A DNA stretch of 64,000 bases from CAZNLH01 sp964573995 (GTDB lineage Bacteria > Gemmatimonadota > CAZMKB01 > CAZNLH01). The translations under genes were made by a program, and so were the position numbers. This document shows, one piece after another, positions 17,101 to 26,204 of this stretch. The notes under the pieces were generated by a model. The model ran no database searches. It was not told the origin of the DNA and saw only the letters and a list, made by a program, of their open reading frames with translations. How positions within the stretch are numbered: position 1 is the stretch's first letter; each line of letters begins with the position of its first letter. Location: the NCBI GenBank assembly GCA_964573995.1, contig CAZNLH010000013.1:11941-75940 (forward strand), given 5' to 3'.

Positions 17101-20026
17101 TGTTGTCGCCATTCAGATCTTCCGTGTCAAGGAAGGAATTCCCCTCGGTCCCATTGATCATGCTGTAATTGCCACTGCTACGGTCGCTATCGGTGAAGCG
17201 GAAGTCATCGTTCCCATCGTCGCCCGACCCTACGCTCCAGAGGGCGTCATCCCCCGCAATACCATCCAGCCCTATGTCTTCGTTGAAGTCGAGTTTTCCG
17301 TCCCTGTTGAGGTCCTCCGTGTCGAGGAGTCCGTCGGGGCTCAGGACGTTTCCGGCGGCATCGAACCGGAGCGCATCTTCGCTCACGGTTCCGATTTCGA
17401 ACCAGATCTCGCCCCCACTCCCGTGCAACCAGATATCCAAGAATTTCTTCTCAGTGAAGTCGAGGCCGGAATTCGAGATCGGTTGGACGAGCGATCTCCA
17501 GGAATCTTCAGGGAAGACTGTGCTAGCAGGCGTGAAGTCCAGTGTCAGGACAGTGACCGGCTTGTTCTGTTCATCCGGCGGGACATTGGGATTCAAATCC
17601 TTTTTGAGGACCGTCCCGAGAGGCGGATTATACCAGATAAGGCCCCCTCCCTCACTCGGCTCCAAGCCCGCACCAGCCGGTGGGGAAGAGAGTTTCCAGG
17701 CGCGCCTCGACATTGAGTACGTATCGATCAGGCTGCTCCCCTCAAAGTCGTCTATGAATACTTCCCCCTGAGTGTTCGGGTTCGGGAGACTCACCGCTAC
17801 TTCTCCATTCAAGTCCAACTTGGAAAGGGCATCGGTCTCAACAAGAGGGAGGGCATTTGCCATGGATGTCATGACATTCGGCTTCAAGCCGATGTTGCCG
17901 TCCACTTCGCCGACTACCATCCTCTTCGACTCGTCCCCCAGGCGTGGGCGCTGATCGATGCTCTTCTCCGACTGGACCAGCCAGGTGGTAGAGACCTTTG
18001 AATCCTTCCGGACCTGATAATCCCCCCTGAGTCCAACCATCGTCACCTGAGACTGGGCGAAGAGTGGGGCATATTCATAGCCTATGTTGATCTTTGCATC
18101 GTTCGCGAGTATATCAGGGTTATAGAAGATTATCTGGCCTATCTCATAGATCATCTCGTAGTCCACGCCTCTCTGTAATGTCTTTCCATTTACCGTAACG
18201 TGTTCACTCCCCTCCATCACGTTCAGGACTCCCAGGTTGAATGAAGTCGTCCTGCTGCGGTAGCGCACCATGATCGAGTAGACATTGTTTTCGAGGCCGA
18301 GGTTTACCGGGCTGTCGTTGTAATACATCGCCCGGTTGGTATCTCCGATCGCCTCCGTCGTTCCCCTCTCTTTGCCGGGTTCATAGAACGGCTGGAGATC
18401 CGGGAAGATCAGGAGCCCCCGTTCAAAATCGACGTGGCTCAACTCGATCTTGCCGTCGCTGTCGTCATCCAGGCCGAAGATATTCAAATACGTACGCTTG
18501 ACACCACTAACCTCCTCGTCGTAAATCGGGTTGCGGTCATCCCCCTTGTAGATCTCCACATCCAAACTGCTCTCTATAATGTCCGTCGATCCCAGGTAAT
18601 ACTGGTTCCTCAGTTGATAATTCCAGGTCATAGAGGTCGTGTCAACCTCGGATGGCTTGATCAATTTCAGGGTATAAGGTTCCTGAGAGAGATCGCCAAC
18701 CTTTGTGCCTCCCACGGTCTCGTAAGAGACTGCTATGACCTCGTTCTCCTGGATGGCTCGGCTGAAGTCGACCACGAGGTTGCTCGGGTCGAGTGTATAG
18801 TCAGTGCCGTCACGTTGTAGGTCGAAGTAGCCGAACCATTCCTCATCCTGCCCAACGGACGGATCGTTCGGGTCGATCCTGGCATACGCCTGAACCGCGC
18901 CACCCGTCCCCTCACTCCCCCCATCATTGTTGGTTCCGTTCAGGTCATCCACCCATATCTTGATGGTCTCCCGCTTGGGTGTCATGGAACTGTCTCCAGT
19001 GGCCAGGAAGTCCTGCAACACTCCTACGAGCGAGAAGTGATAGTTCTTTTGAAAATTGAAATCCCTGATCAGGAGGGAGTCCTGGGACGATTGTCCCTGA
19101 AAGGACTTCTTCTCGAGTTTGTGCTCCTGTTTCGACGCCACCAGGCTAAAGTCGAGGTTGCCGAGTTTGCCCTTCGCCTTGGCACCGAAGAGCCCCTGGC
19201 TCGGAACGGTTCCAGAAATGAACTTCGATCCGGGAAGAGAGAGTTGGGTATCTCCAAGTTCTATCTCCTGGACTATCTCATCTTCGTCGCCCTCATAACG
19301 GACCCTCACCTGATTCTTGGTCTGAAACTCCCTTTCGCTGTCATGATCGACAAAGACATGTATCTTGTCGCCCACTGTGCCCTCGACGTTCACCTTTAAG
19401 ATCTGGTCCATTTCAAGGCTTGGAAAGTGGGATGTCCTCCTGACCTCGTTGGCCGGTTCGGGATCAAGAAAGGTGGTTGTACCTCCAAAAGATATCTTGT
19501 TGCTGCCCTTGACCTTGAGTCCGCCCCCTCTCCCTATGACGGCCGCTATCGGCTTTGGAATATCAACCGGTAGATGGATATCTGGAAGTAGCCCTTGATC
19601 CTCACCGTCCTGGGTCACCTGGTGAACTAAATTCTTCGAGGTAACCTTTATCCACGTATTCTTTAGGCCTTCCTTCCAGCCATCATTGATGTACTGATCC
19701 AGCGAATAGGCCTTGATATCGGTTATACCTGTGAGAGTCGTATCATAGCCGACCTCACTGAAGATCATGTTATCGTAGAAATCCAGCCTCAATCGCACGG
19801 AAAGAAGGCCCGTTCCCGGGTCGAAAATCGGCCCTCTTGCCTGGAGCCCGATCGAATTTATGGATTCGTTCTTGCCGAAGAGGGAAGAAGTCGATAAATT
19901 GAACGAGGCATAGAGTGGCCTGATCTGTACAAGTACAGCCGCCCCAAACAATATAAGCAATATGAGAGGAAACTTGTCGTGAAAAACCTTCACAGGAAAA
20001 GCCCTCTTCCCAGAATCCCCGGACAT
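14153..20026 (-). CDS. sprA: SprA/Sov-family giant outer-membrane translocon protein
   Basis: The 1957-residue protein has an N-terminal signal or anchor helix (about 20-41, ending LYASFN) and conserved SprA blocks: FVDHDSEREF and ELGDTQLSLPGSKF early on, VFIDDFEGSS in the middle, and repeated DTEDLNGDN-like acidic motifs. The last third is rich in alternating beta strands and ends in an aromatic strand, WMQFLF, as outer-membrane barrels do. In Bacteroidota SprA is the very large barrel through which type IX secretion cargo leaves. Homologues are somewhat longer, about 2400 residues. Two secreted proteins in this window carry matching sorting tails. ATG 20026 is used; GTG 19993 is a possible alternative. 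It heads an operon with the QC-like and ComEA-like genes. Confidence 0.85.
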   Translation of the reverse strand: MSGDSGKRAFPVKVFHDKFPLILLILFGAAVLVQIRPLYASFNLSTSSLFGKNESINSIGLQARGPIFDPGTGLLSVRLRLDFYDNMIFSEVGYDTTLTGITDIKAYSLDQYINDGWKEGLKNTWIKVTSKNLVHQVTQDGEDQGLLPDIHLPVDIPKPIAAVIGRGGGLKVKGSNKISFGGTTTFLDPEPANEVRRTSHFPSLEMDQILKVNVEGTVGDKIHVFVDHDSEREFQTKNQVRVRYEGDEDEIVQEIELGDTQLSLPGSKFISGTVPSQGLFGAKAKGKLGNLDFSLVASKQEHKLEKKSFQGQSSQDSLLIRDFNFQKNYHFSLVGVLQDFLATGDSSMTPKRETIKIWVDDLNGTNNDGGSEGTGGAVQAYARIDPNDPSVGQDEEWFGYFDLQRDGTDYTLDPSNLVVDFSRAIQENEVIAVSYETVGGTKVGDLSQEPYTLKLIKPSEVDTTSMTWNYQLRNQYYLGSTDIIESSLDVEIYKGDDRNPIYDEEVSGVKRTYLNIFGLDDDSDGKIELSHVDFERGLLIFPDLQPFYEPGKERGTTEAIGDTNRAMYYNDSPVNLGLENNVYSIMVRYRSRTTSFNLGVLNVMEGSEHVTVNGKTLQRGVDYEMIYEIGQIIFYNPDILANDAKINIGYEYAPLFAQSQVTMVGLRGDYQVRKDSKVSTTWLVQSEKSIDQRPRLGDESKRMVVGEVDGNIGLKPNVMTSMANALPLVETDALSKLDLNGEVAVSLPNPNTQGEVFIDDFEGSSLIDTYSMSRRAWKLSSPPAGAGLEPSEGGGLIWYNPPLGTVLKKDLNPNVPPDEQNKPVTVLTLDFTPASTVFPEDSWRSLVQPISNSGLDFTEKKFLDIWLHGSGGEIWFEIGTVSEDALRFDAAGNVLSPDGLLDTEDLNRDGKLDFNEDIGLDGIAGDDALWSVGSGDDGNDDFRFTDSDRSSGNYSMINGTEGNSFLDTEDLNGDNTLETDEKVFRYKIDLDNPDPRVKIISENTATGWKLYQIPIKDDSLYTSYGDPDFRRIKHLRVVLTGFSGESNLMIGSIEVEGNSWLERGIRNRSGGPVDPITEKFAVSVKNKNDNGDYFSPPGVVPQQVSGLPSGLQVINEQSLSLSYENLDSGHIGLAVQPLLTPQSYIDYRSISFWVRRNSGVAEDPHLFLQVGTDSLNYYEYSFSPTSAWQEVVVPFQALTDVKKEALDALSAGDNPADIDVISGNIRVRGTPTLTNIRRLAIGVDNESADPVTGEIWVDELRLTDVIRDRGLARRVGMSADFADVGGVNVDYEARGDQFRQLNQKRTNLSKRDINFNASLNVDKFAPASLGLAIPLTYTRSQGKSLPRYRTGSDIVFHREADQEQERTEHFRETVKIGYSKKKASLNPLLRATVDKITGSFSTSSTEDLSPITRSNKRRDNLQVRYNTPFEGDYDFPLFPSSLFGFLRHLPLPSLVKKSSLVEGLKTSRFRYLPGNLSLGGRIDRSNSLGINSRSGVRTPYRTFYSTGEVVIKHRPLRSLSGTYQLQVVRDLDQRRVNDIFGILSINTGTEINRRQTLQYTYSPEVLSWLSPSYSFNTRYVEDHTPQVSRTVSDSLDVRKFNNNTQRDLTVNLGLPKLFAAMSGGVAGKVSGKVTHVGGRGVKREKAKVEKASVSAWRRGMGRASRMFKNVTFRLGRDNMTDYQYVTIKPPLLYQLGLKELDLEPRQRRKTRDLSVDGGMSLPVGISINSGYAEKHSENVFRGSSNFSSSITWPKVGLDIPSLRIPMSIRRYLTAVSLNSQYSKSRQVSGTGSNGVESSARGVSWTPFLSLSSQYKNGLTATYSFTRGETRTLNFTGSGNTSLKENGGHQLNLNYSLRTRKGFGLPVPGLSKKKIRWKSALKLQLSFSRNSSREVVLHEGGADTEIVNNVTTTIEPSADYDFSRITTGLRFNYNVVNNRKSGQRTITIGANVWMQFLF

Positions 20027-20086
20027 TCCCGCCGAATAAGGCCGGGAATCGGGATAGAAGAGATACTCCTCAAAAGGGATGAAACT

Positions 20087-20101
20087 CCGAGATCATCTCG
20101 G
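20087..20101. promoter_or_regulatory. Palindrome in the sprA/lptF divergent intergenic region
   Basis: CCGAGAT-C-ATCTCGG is a perfect 7-1-7 palindrome about 61 bp upstream of the sprA start and might be an operator. The same 286-bp divergent region holds an AT-rich patch with TATAAT at 20216-20221 facing lptF, but I see no good -35 partner for it. Confidence 0.35.
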
Positions 20102-20312
20102 AACGATCCCGAGGAGCATCATGCTACATGTTACAAAACAAAGAACTGTAGCAATGCTTTTCCTTTTCAACACTCCTTGTCGCGGTAAAGGAACAATCAC
20201 AAACAGCGGAAATAATATAATGCATGCGGGATATAGTAAGCAAGGGTACTTCGATCCGAAATTCTTACACATGAAAGTTATCCAATGTTCCTTCCATGCA
20301 TAGGAGGATTCC

Positions 20313-21689
20313 TTGAAGATCCTTCATCGCTACATTTTAAAAGAGCATATCGGTCCCTTGTTCTTCTCTCTCTCTATCCTCATCAGCATCCTCTTGATGA
20401 ACCAAATCGTAATACTCTTCGACAGGATCGTGGGCAAGGGGCTGCAATCGTCCGTCATCATGGAGGTATTCTCCCTCTCCGTCCCTTTTATCTTCGCAAC
20501 CACAGTGCCCATGGCGGTATTGGTGTCCACATTGTGGGCCTTTGGAAGGCTGTCGTCCGACAACGAGATCATCGCCATGAAATCGAGTGGCGTCAGTCTA
20601 CTCTATATCCTCCGCCCGCTCCTCCTGGCATCGTTTTTATTGACTGTCCTGATGATTTGGTTCAACAACGCAGTGCTGCCCGATTCCAATTACAGGCTCC
20701 GCTCGATCCTTCTCGACATATCATACCAGAAACCGACTGTAGATATCAAGGAAGGTGTCCTGATGGAAGACCTGTCGGGCTATAGCCTCCTGGTACAGAA
20801 AATAGACAGGCAAGATTCACGCCTTTACGACGTCACAATCTATGATAATTCCACGAAGGGCCTCCCGAGGATGATACTGGCCAATGAAGGGAAGATGTTC
20901 TTTTCAGAGGATCAAGAAGACCTGGTTATAAGATTGAAACACGGAGAAATCCACCAGGTCGACCCTGAAAATATGGGCAGTTATCAACGGGTTGCCTTCA
21001 ACAGCCAGACCATCATCATAAAAAACGTTGGCGGCAGATTAAAGAGGCGCCATCACGGTAATTACCGGAGTGATCGGGAGATGAACACCCAAATGATGCT
21101 GAACGAGGTAGTGGAGAACCGCAGCAAAATCAACTCCATCAAGTCTGATATCTACCGGGAAATGATGGCCGAGGTCGACACACTGTTCTTTCAATCTCTA
21201 TCCAGGGACTATCTGCCCCTGATCGGCAAGATACATCGCTGCCCCATCGGCTTCACGAGCGCAGGCTCCCGGAGGAGTGCCAAGATATCGATGACATATC
21301 AGCAGAGAGAGAAACAGATAGAAGCACTGCAAAAGCGTAACGATCAACTCATGGTGGAATACTACAAGAAGTTCTCAATCCCTTTCGCCTCAATCGTATT
21401 CATCCTCCTCGGGGCCCCACTGCGCCTAAACTTCCGCAGCGGCGGTGCCGGGACGGTCATCGTGCTCAGTCTCATCACCTTCATGAGTTACTATGTCTTC
21501 CTGACGGGTGGAGAGAACCTGGCCGACAGGGGTCTGATACAACCCTTCCTGGCCATGTGGGCCCCTAATATCTTCTTCGGCGCCCTGGGAGCCATACTCC
21601 TTCTGAGAACTGCCCGTGAGACACCTTTCCTTGACCTGAGCGTCTTTAACCCCATTAAATGGTTCCGGAAGATGGTGAACATGCCTTGA
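20313..21689 (+). CDS. lptF: LptF-type permease of the lipopolysaccharide export ABC transporter
   Basis: The 458-residue YjgP/YjgQ-family protein begins MKILHRYILKEHIGPLF with the start codon read from TTG at 20313; AGGAGG sits 6 nt upstream, which decides the start. Three membrane helices come first (about 17-37, 55-80, 98-120), then a periplasmic beta-jellyroll-like region, then three helices at the C-terminus. The periplasmic part carries a longer, charged segment (about 245-350) than usual. LptF and LptG form the membrane channel that extracts LPS and passes it to LptC/LptA. lptG follows with a 4-bp overlap. Which of the pair is F or G is assigned by order only. Confidence 0.85.
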   Translation: MKILHRYILKEHIGPLFFSLSILISILLMNQIVILFDRIVGKGLQSSVIMEVFSLSVPFIFATTVPMAVLVSTLWAFGRLSSDNEIIAMKSSGVSLLYILRPLLLASFLLTVLMIWFNNAVLPDSNYRLRSILLDISYQKPTVDIKEGVLMEDLSGYSLLVQKIDRQDSRLYDVTIYDNSTKGLPRMILANEGKMFFSEDQEDLVIRLKHGEIHQVDPENMGSYQRVAFNSQTIIIKNVGGRLKRRHHGNYRSDREMNTQMMLNEVVENRSKINSIKSDIYREMMAEVDTLFFQSLSRDYLPLIGKIHRCPIGFTSAGSRRSAKISMTYQQREKQIEALQKRNDQLMVEYYKKFSIPFASIVFILLGAPLRLNFRSGGAGTVIVLSLITFMSYYVFLTGGENLADRGLIQPFLAMWAPNIFFGALGAILLLRTARETPFLDLSVFNPIKWFRKMVNMP

Positions 21690-22765
21690 AAGTCCTGGAC
21701 CGATACATCCTCAGGGAGTTCTTCAAGATCTTTGCCCTTGCAGTCGCCGGATCAACGCTCCTGACGACACTCGTTGACGTCATAGAGAAGATCGATACCT
21801 TTATAGACAAGGAAGCCGGCCTCTCCGACGTACTCTTGTTCTACCTCTACAAGGCTCCCTACACGGCCATTCTCACACTGCCGGCAGCCATGCTGATCGC
21901 CACGATATTTGCGGTCGGACAGTGCAATCGCTGGAACGAGATCACGGCCATGAAGGCATCCGGGATAAGCCTGTACCGGGCCCTCTTTCCCCTCTTCATT
22001 ACCTCGTTCCTGATCAGCATCCTCGTATTCATCATCGGCGAAACGGTCCTCCCTTTCACCAACAACGCCAAGCAGGAAATCTATGACCACCATATACTTA
22101 AAAGGGCCGAAGCGAGGGGGAAGACTACCTCCATCCACTACCAGGGAAAGCGGGGAGTCCTTTACTCGATCCAGCGATATCATGCAGACGAGGAGAGGAT
22201 GGATGATGTAACAGTTGTCAGAAAAGACCCTCATGGCAAGTTGATCTATCGGATCGATGCACGGAGAGGCGAGTGGAAGAAGAACCGGTGGCTCCTGAAA
22301 GACGGATACCTGCGCTACTTCACCACACGTGACGAGGAAGTCACCTTCCGATTTGCCATACTCACTTCCAGGGATCTCAAAGAACGCCCCGGAGACTTCA
22401 TGCAACCGCCCAAGAGGCCTGAAGACATGAATTACCTTGAATTGAGCCGCTATATAGACAATCAGAAAAGGGAGGGGACCTCAACCTCGAAAAACGAAGT
22501 CTACTTGCGCCTCAAGATCGCCTTTCCCTTTGCAAACTTGATTATCGTGCTGTTCGGCGCCCCCCTCGCCACTATCTCCAAGAGGGGGGGGGCGGCCACC
22601 AACTTCGGTGTCAGCCTATTGGTATTTATCCTCTTCTGGGGATTCATTCAAATAAGCAGGGCCTTGGGGGATGGCAGCACTGTCCCGCCGATAATCGCCG
22701 CGTGGATACCTAATATAGTCTTCGGCTCCACAGGTCTGGCCATACTACTCAAGATCCGGAAATAA
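21686..22765 (+). CDS. lptG: LptG-type permease of the lipopolysaccharide export ABC transporter
   Basis: This second YjgP/YjgQ-family permease has 359 residues if it starts at TTG 21686, where MKVLDRYILREFFKI matches the usual start of the family and TTGA overlaps the lptF stop. An ATG at 21659 is an alternative. Three N-terminal helices, a periplasmic jellyroll region (residues about 125-255) and three C-terminal helices give the LptG layout. It partners LptF in pulling LPS from the inner membrane using an LptB ATPase encoded elsewhere. The gene ends 13 bp from the convergent gene at 22779, with no obvious terminator. Confidence 0.87.
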   Translation: MKVLDRYILREFFKIFALAVAGSTLLTTLVDVIEKIDTFIDKEAGLSDVLLFYLYKAPYTAILTLPAAMLIATIFAVGQCNRWNEITAMKASGISLYRALFPLFITSFLISILVFIIGETVLPFTNNAKQEIYDHHILKRAEARGKTTSIHYQGKRGVLYSIQRYHADEERMDDVTVVRKDPHGKLIYRIDARRGEWKKNRWLLKDGYLRYFTTRDEEVTFRFAILTSRDLKERPGDFMQPPKRPEDMNYLELSRYIDNQKREGTSTSKNEVYLRLKIAFPFANLIIVLFGAPLATISKRGGAATNFGVSLLVFILFWGFIQISRALGDGSTVPPIIAAWIPNIVFGSTGLAILLKIRK

Positions 22766-22778
22766 GGAAGCAAAGAGA

Positions 22779-23564
22779 TCATCTACTGTGCTCCCCATCC
22801 CAATCCATTGCAGGCGTCCCACCCAGTGCTTGTCCCACAAGGGAAAGATAATGCGCCAGGGGAAGGCACCATCTCCTTCCATCGGACAGGGAACCTGCAA
22901 ACTCGAACATCTTGTCGACAACCACACTGCGCCCTCCCCTCCACTTCCTATCCCTGAATTCGGACAACAAACGGTCGATCCCCGCCGCCACCTCTCCTAC
23001 GACCCGCACACGCTCATTCGGTTGTCCCGCAAGTTGAACCACGCTTCGAACAGCCAAGTCCATCAGGGACCGCTGGACCTGAACGAGCCCGGAAGGAAGA
23101 TCCCCAGCAGCCTCTACTATGCCGGTCATCCCCCCGATAACGTCCGAATAGATTGGAATAATCGACTGGAATTCCTCACGATGCAGATCGATCAGGAATC
23201 TATGAGAGAGAACGATGAGACCATCCGTGACGAGGAGTCTCATTCCGCCTTCATGCCCATGATCCTGTGCAGGAAGGGGATTCGCCCTCTCCTTTGACTG
23301 TGTAAGGAGAGTCAAGTTCCTGAAACCCATTGATAGTGCCTCGATGGCGCAGCCTAACGGCGTCAAGTCCACGGTATTCAGGCCCAGGGCCCTTGAAGAC
23401 AGGAGGAAAAATGATGATGGGTAATAGTCATACCCCCTTGGGAGTGGCGTGAACAGTTCATCCACTAACCCGGCGGCAAGCGGCAGGGCTGGCCCAAGGC
23501 CCTTTCTTAGGGCCTTCGATACTACGTCAACCTCCGGGTAAGTCCTTGCAACAGGGTCATCCAT
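22779..23564 (-). CDS. Polyprenyl-synthetase-like protein lacking the DDxxD motifs
   Basis: I do not recognise this 261-residue protein with certainty. Its helical pattern resembles trans-isoprenyl diphosphate synthases: YYPSSFFLLSSRALG corresponds to the LRP...LL helix, PLGCAIEALSMGFRNL to the helix before the first Asp-rich motif, and LLVTDGLIVLSHRFL to the GDALL helix. Both catalytic Asp-rich motifs are absent; the region of the first reads TLLTQSKERAN. If the fold is right, it is a non-catalytic or repurposed member. ATG 23564 has GAGGAG upstream, and the gene follows alaS by 15 bp in the same direction, suggesting the operon recX-alaS-this gene. Confidence 0.5.
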   Translation of the reverse strand: MDDPVARTYPEVDVVSKALRKGLGPALPLAAGLVDELFTPLPRGYDYYPSSFFLLSSRALGLNTVDLTPLGCAIEALSMGFRNLTLLTQSKERANPLPAQDHGHEGGMRLLVTDGLIVLSHRFLIDLHREEFQSIIPIYSDVIGGMTGIVEAAGDLPSGLVQVQRSLMDLAVRSVVQLAGQPNERVRVVGEVAAGIDRLLSEFRDRKWRGGRSVVVDKMFEFAGSLSDGRRWCLPLAHYLSLVGQALGGTPAMDWDGEHSR

Positions 23565-23579
23565 ACTCCTCTCCCCTTA

Positions 23580-26204
23580 TCAGTTAATCCCGGTAAGTTC
23601 CCTTATTATGCCTTCCGTCTTTTCAAGCGCTTCATCAAGTTTTTCCGACCGCCTCCCCCCCGCCTGTGCCATATCAGGCCTGCCCCCGCCACCGCCACCC
23701 ACATAACATCCAAGTTTCTTCACAATTCGAGAAGCATCCAGGCCCCTGCCACCGACCAGGTCGGCGGAGACCGTCACGATGATCACCGCCTTGCCCTCCA
23801 CTACCGCCCCGAGCACAATTATTCCCGAACCGAGTCGATCTCTGCTTTCATCCGCCAACACCCTCATTGAATCGACATCGGGGACATCTACCCGTCGGAC
23901 GAATAAGGGGGCCCCGTCGACACGCGGAACGTTTTCAACGTCTATCTTCAGGTCCATGCGAGCATTGGCGTTGGCAAAATCCCGCACTTCACGCCTCAGT
24001 GCGCGGATTTCTTCCGACATATCCTTGACCCGAGATACCAGGCCCTCAGGCGGGACCTTTACCAGTGTCGACAGGTCTTCTAATAGTTTCCTCTGGCCGA
24101 TCACCTGCCTAAAGGCCTCCAAGCCCACCAGGGCCTCGATCCTCCGGACACCCGACGAGATGCTTCCCTCCGAGAGATTGAGGAACAGGCCGATATCCCC
24201 AGTTCTGCCGACGTGCGTACCACCGCATAGTTCAGAACTGAACGAGCCGATATCAACGACCCTTACTGACTGGCCATACTTCTCTCCGAAAAAGGCCAGC
24301 GCCCCACTTTCTTTTGCCTCTGCAAATGTCACTACATTCGTCGAGACCTCACAATTCGCCAGGATCTTTTCCTGGACTATCTTCTCTACCTCGAGAATCT
24401 CCCCGGGGGACATCTGTGAATAGTGGATGAAATCGAACCTAAACCTATCGCAGGCCACCAGCGAACCTGCCTGCCGGACGTGCCGGCCGAGGACCTTGCG
24501 CAAGGCGTAATGAAGGAGGTGTGTTGCCGTATGGGACCTCATCATGCCACTCCTCCGCTCACTATCGACTCTCGCTTCCACTTCCATGCCAAGTCTAAGC
24601 CCGCCCTCTTCGATTCTGCCCAGGTGAATTGTTCTCCCCTCCGCCACCTTGCGGGAGTCCAGCACCCTGACCTTTACTCCCTCAGCAGCCAGCGTTCCCG
24701 TGTCGCCGAGTTGGCCTCCGGATTCCCCGTAAAATGGCGTACTCGTGAGGTCTATCGATACCTCCATACCTTCACCGGCGGATTCCACAGGCCTGTTACC
24801 ATCTTCAATTCTCTGTACCTTCCCCTTCCCCTCCAAGGCCTTGTATCCCGTAAATTCGACCGGTTTCAGCCCCAGTTCCCGAAAACTCCTGAGGTCCTGT
24901 CTTTCCCTCGCCCCTCTCGCACGTTCTTGCTGGGCCTTCATCTCCTTCTCGAAGCCCCTTTGATCGACGTCAAGTCCACGTTCCTCGGCCATGGTTACAG
25001 TCAGGTCCAGGGGGAAGCCATACGTGTCATACAGTAGAAAGGCCTTTTCGCCGGGAATGATCCTTTTTCCGCCCAATTCGTGCACTACCTCTTCAAATAT
25101 CGCCAATCCCTGGTCCAGGGTCTGTCCAAACCTTTCTTCCTCCCCCTGAATGATGTCTCTTGCCCCTTGTCTCCCTTCCAGCAACTCCGGATATGCCGAG
25201 CCCATGATTTCCACCACCTCATCAACCATGCCAAAGAGGAAAGGTTCATGGATATCGAGCAATCTTCCGTGTCTCGACGCCCTCCTCAGGATCCTCCTCA
25301 AGACGTAGCCGCGTCCTTCGTTCGATGGAATGACACCGTCCACGATGGCGAATACCATCATCCTGATATGATCCGCAATCACCCGGAAAGATGTGCTCCT
25401 GTCACCGTCGTAAGCAATGCCTGTTATCTCCTCGATACGATTTATCAGAGGCTTGATGAGATCCGTGTCAAAGTTGGACGCGGCCCCCTGCAGCACTGCG
25501 GCAATCCTCTCCAGACCCATGCCCGTATCTACCGCAGGCCTGGGAAGCGCCTTCAAACACCCCGCACCATCACGGCTGTACTGCATGAAGACCAGGTTCC
25601 ACAGTTCGAGGTAACGATCACAATCACATCCAACGTCACATCCACTCCGACCACACCCAAAGTCCGGTCCGCGATCGATACCTATTTCAGTACATGGACC
25701 GCAAGGACCCGTGTCCCCCATGCTCCAGAAATTATCCTTCTCTCCCATCCGATAAATCTTTCCAGATGGAAGGCTGCTGACCTTTTGCCATATCTTCCCG
25801 GATTCCTCGTCCTCGCGGAAGACCGAGACCCACATTCTCTCCGGCCGCAGGCCGACCTCCATGGTCAGGAAACGCCATGCGTACCGTATCGCCTCCTCCT
25901 TGAAATAGTCCCCGAATGAAAAATTGCCCAGCATCTCAAAAAAGGTCAGGTGCCTGGAAGTCTTGCCTACGAGTTCGAGGTCATTGTGCTTGCCTCCGGC
26001 CCGTATGCACTTCTGGACGCTGACCGCTCGACGATAGGGCCTCTCCTCAAGGCCGAGGAAGACATCCTTGAACTGGTTCATACCGGCGTTGGTATATAGG
26101 AGGGTGGGATCTCCCGCCGGAATGACCGGAGAACTCGGCACAACCTGATGGTCCAACTCACTGAAATATCGAGTGAACCTGTCTCTTATCTCCTGACTCG
26201 TCAT
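23580..26204 (-). CDS. alaS: Alanyl-tRNA synthetase
   Basis: The 874-residue protein is full length. It has the class II catalytic core with motif 1 region SSPVIPAGDPTLLYTNAGM, an NEGRGYVLRRILRRA helix in the tRNA recognition domain, the editing domain with HTATH and CGGTH zinc ligands, and a Gly-rich C-terminal domain with GGGGGRPDMAQAGG. It charges tRNA-Ala and hydrolyses misacylated Ser- or Gly-tRNA-Ala. The start ATG 26204 overlaps the recX stop as ATGA and gives MTSQEIRDRF; the open frame extends five codons upstream. The recX-alaS linkage is common in bacteria. Confidence 0.97.
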   Translation of the reverse strand: MTSQEIRDRFTRYFSELDHQVVPSSPVIPAGDPTLLYTNAGMNQFKDVFLGLEERPYRRAVSVQKCIRAGGKHNDLELVGKTSRHLTFFEMLGNFSFGDYFKEEAIRYAWRFLTMEVGLRPERMWVSVFREDEESGKIWQKVSSLPSGKIYRMGEKDNFWSMGDTGPCGPCTEIGIDRGPDFGCGRSGCDVGCDCDRYLELWNLVFMQYSRDGAGCLKALPRPAVDTGMGLERIAAVLQGAASNFDTDLIKPLINRIEEITGIAYDGDRSTSFRVIADHIRMMVFAIVDGVIPSNEGRGYVLRRILRRASRHGRLLDIHEPFLFGMVDEVVEIMGSAYPELLEGRQGARDIIQGEEERFGQTLDQGLAIFEEVVHELGGKRIIPGEKAFLLYDTYGFPLDLTVTMAEERGLDVDQRGFEKEMKAQQERARGARERQDLRSFRELGLKPVEFTGYKALEGKGKVQRIEDGNRPVESAGEGMEVSIDLTSTPFYGESGGQLGDTGTLAAEGVKVRVLDSRKVAEGRTIHLGRIEEGGLRLGMEVEARVDSERRSGMMRSHTATHLLHYALRKVLGRHVRQAGSLVACDRFRFDFIHYSQMSPGEILEVEKIVQEKILANCEVSTNVVTFAEAKESGALAFFGEKYGQSVRVVDIGSFSSELCGGTHVGRTGDIGLFLNLSEGSISSGVRRIEALVGLEAFRQVIGQRKLLEDLSTLVKVPPEGLVSRVKDMSEEIRALRREVRDFANANARMDLKIDVENVPRVDGAPLFVRRVDVPDVDSMRVLADESRDRLGSGIIVLGAVVEGKAVIIVTVSADLVGGRGLDASRIVKKLGCYVGGGGGGRPDMAQAGGRRSEKLDEALEKTEGIIRELTGIN

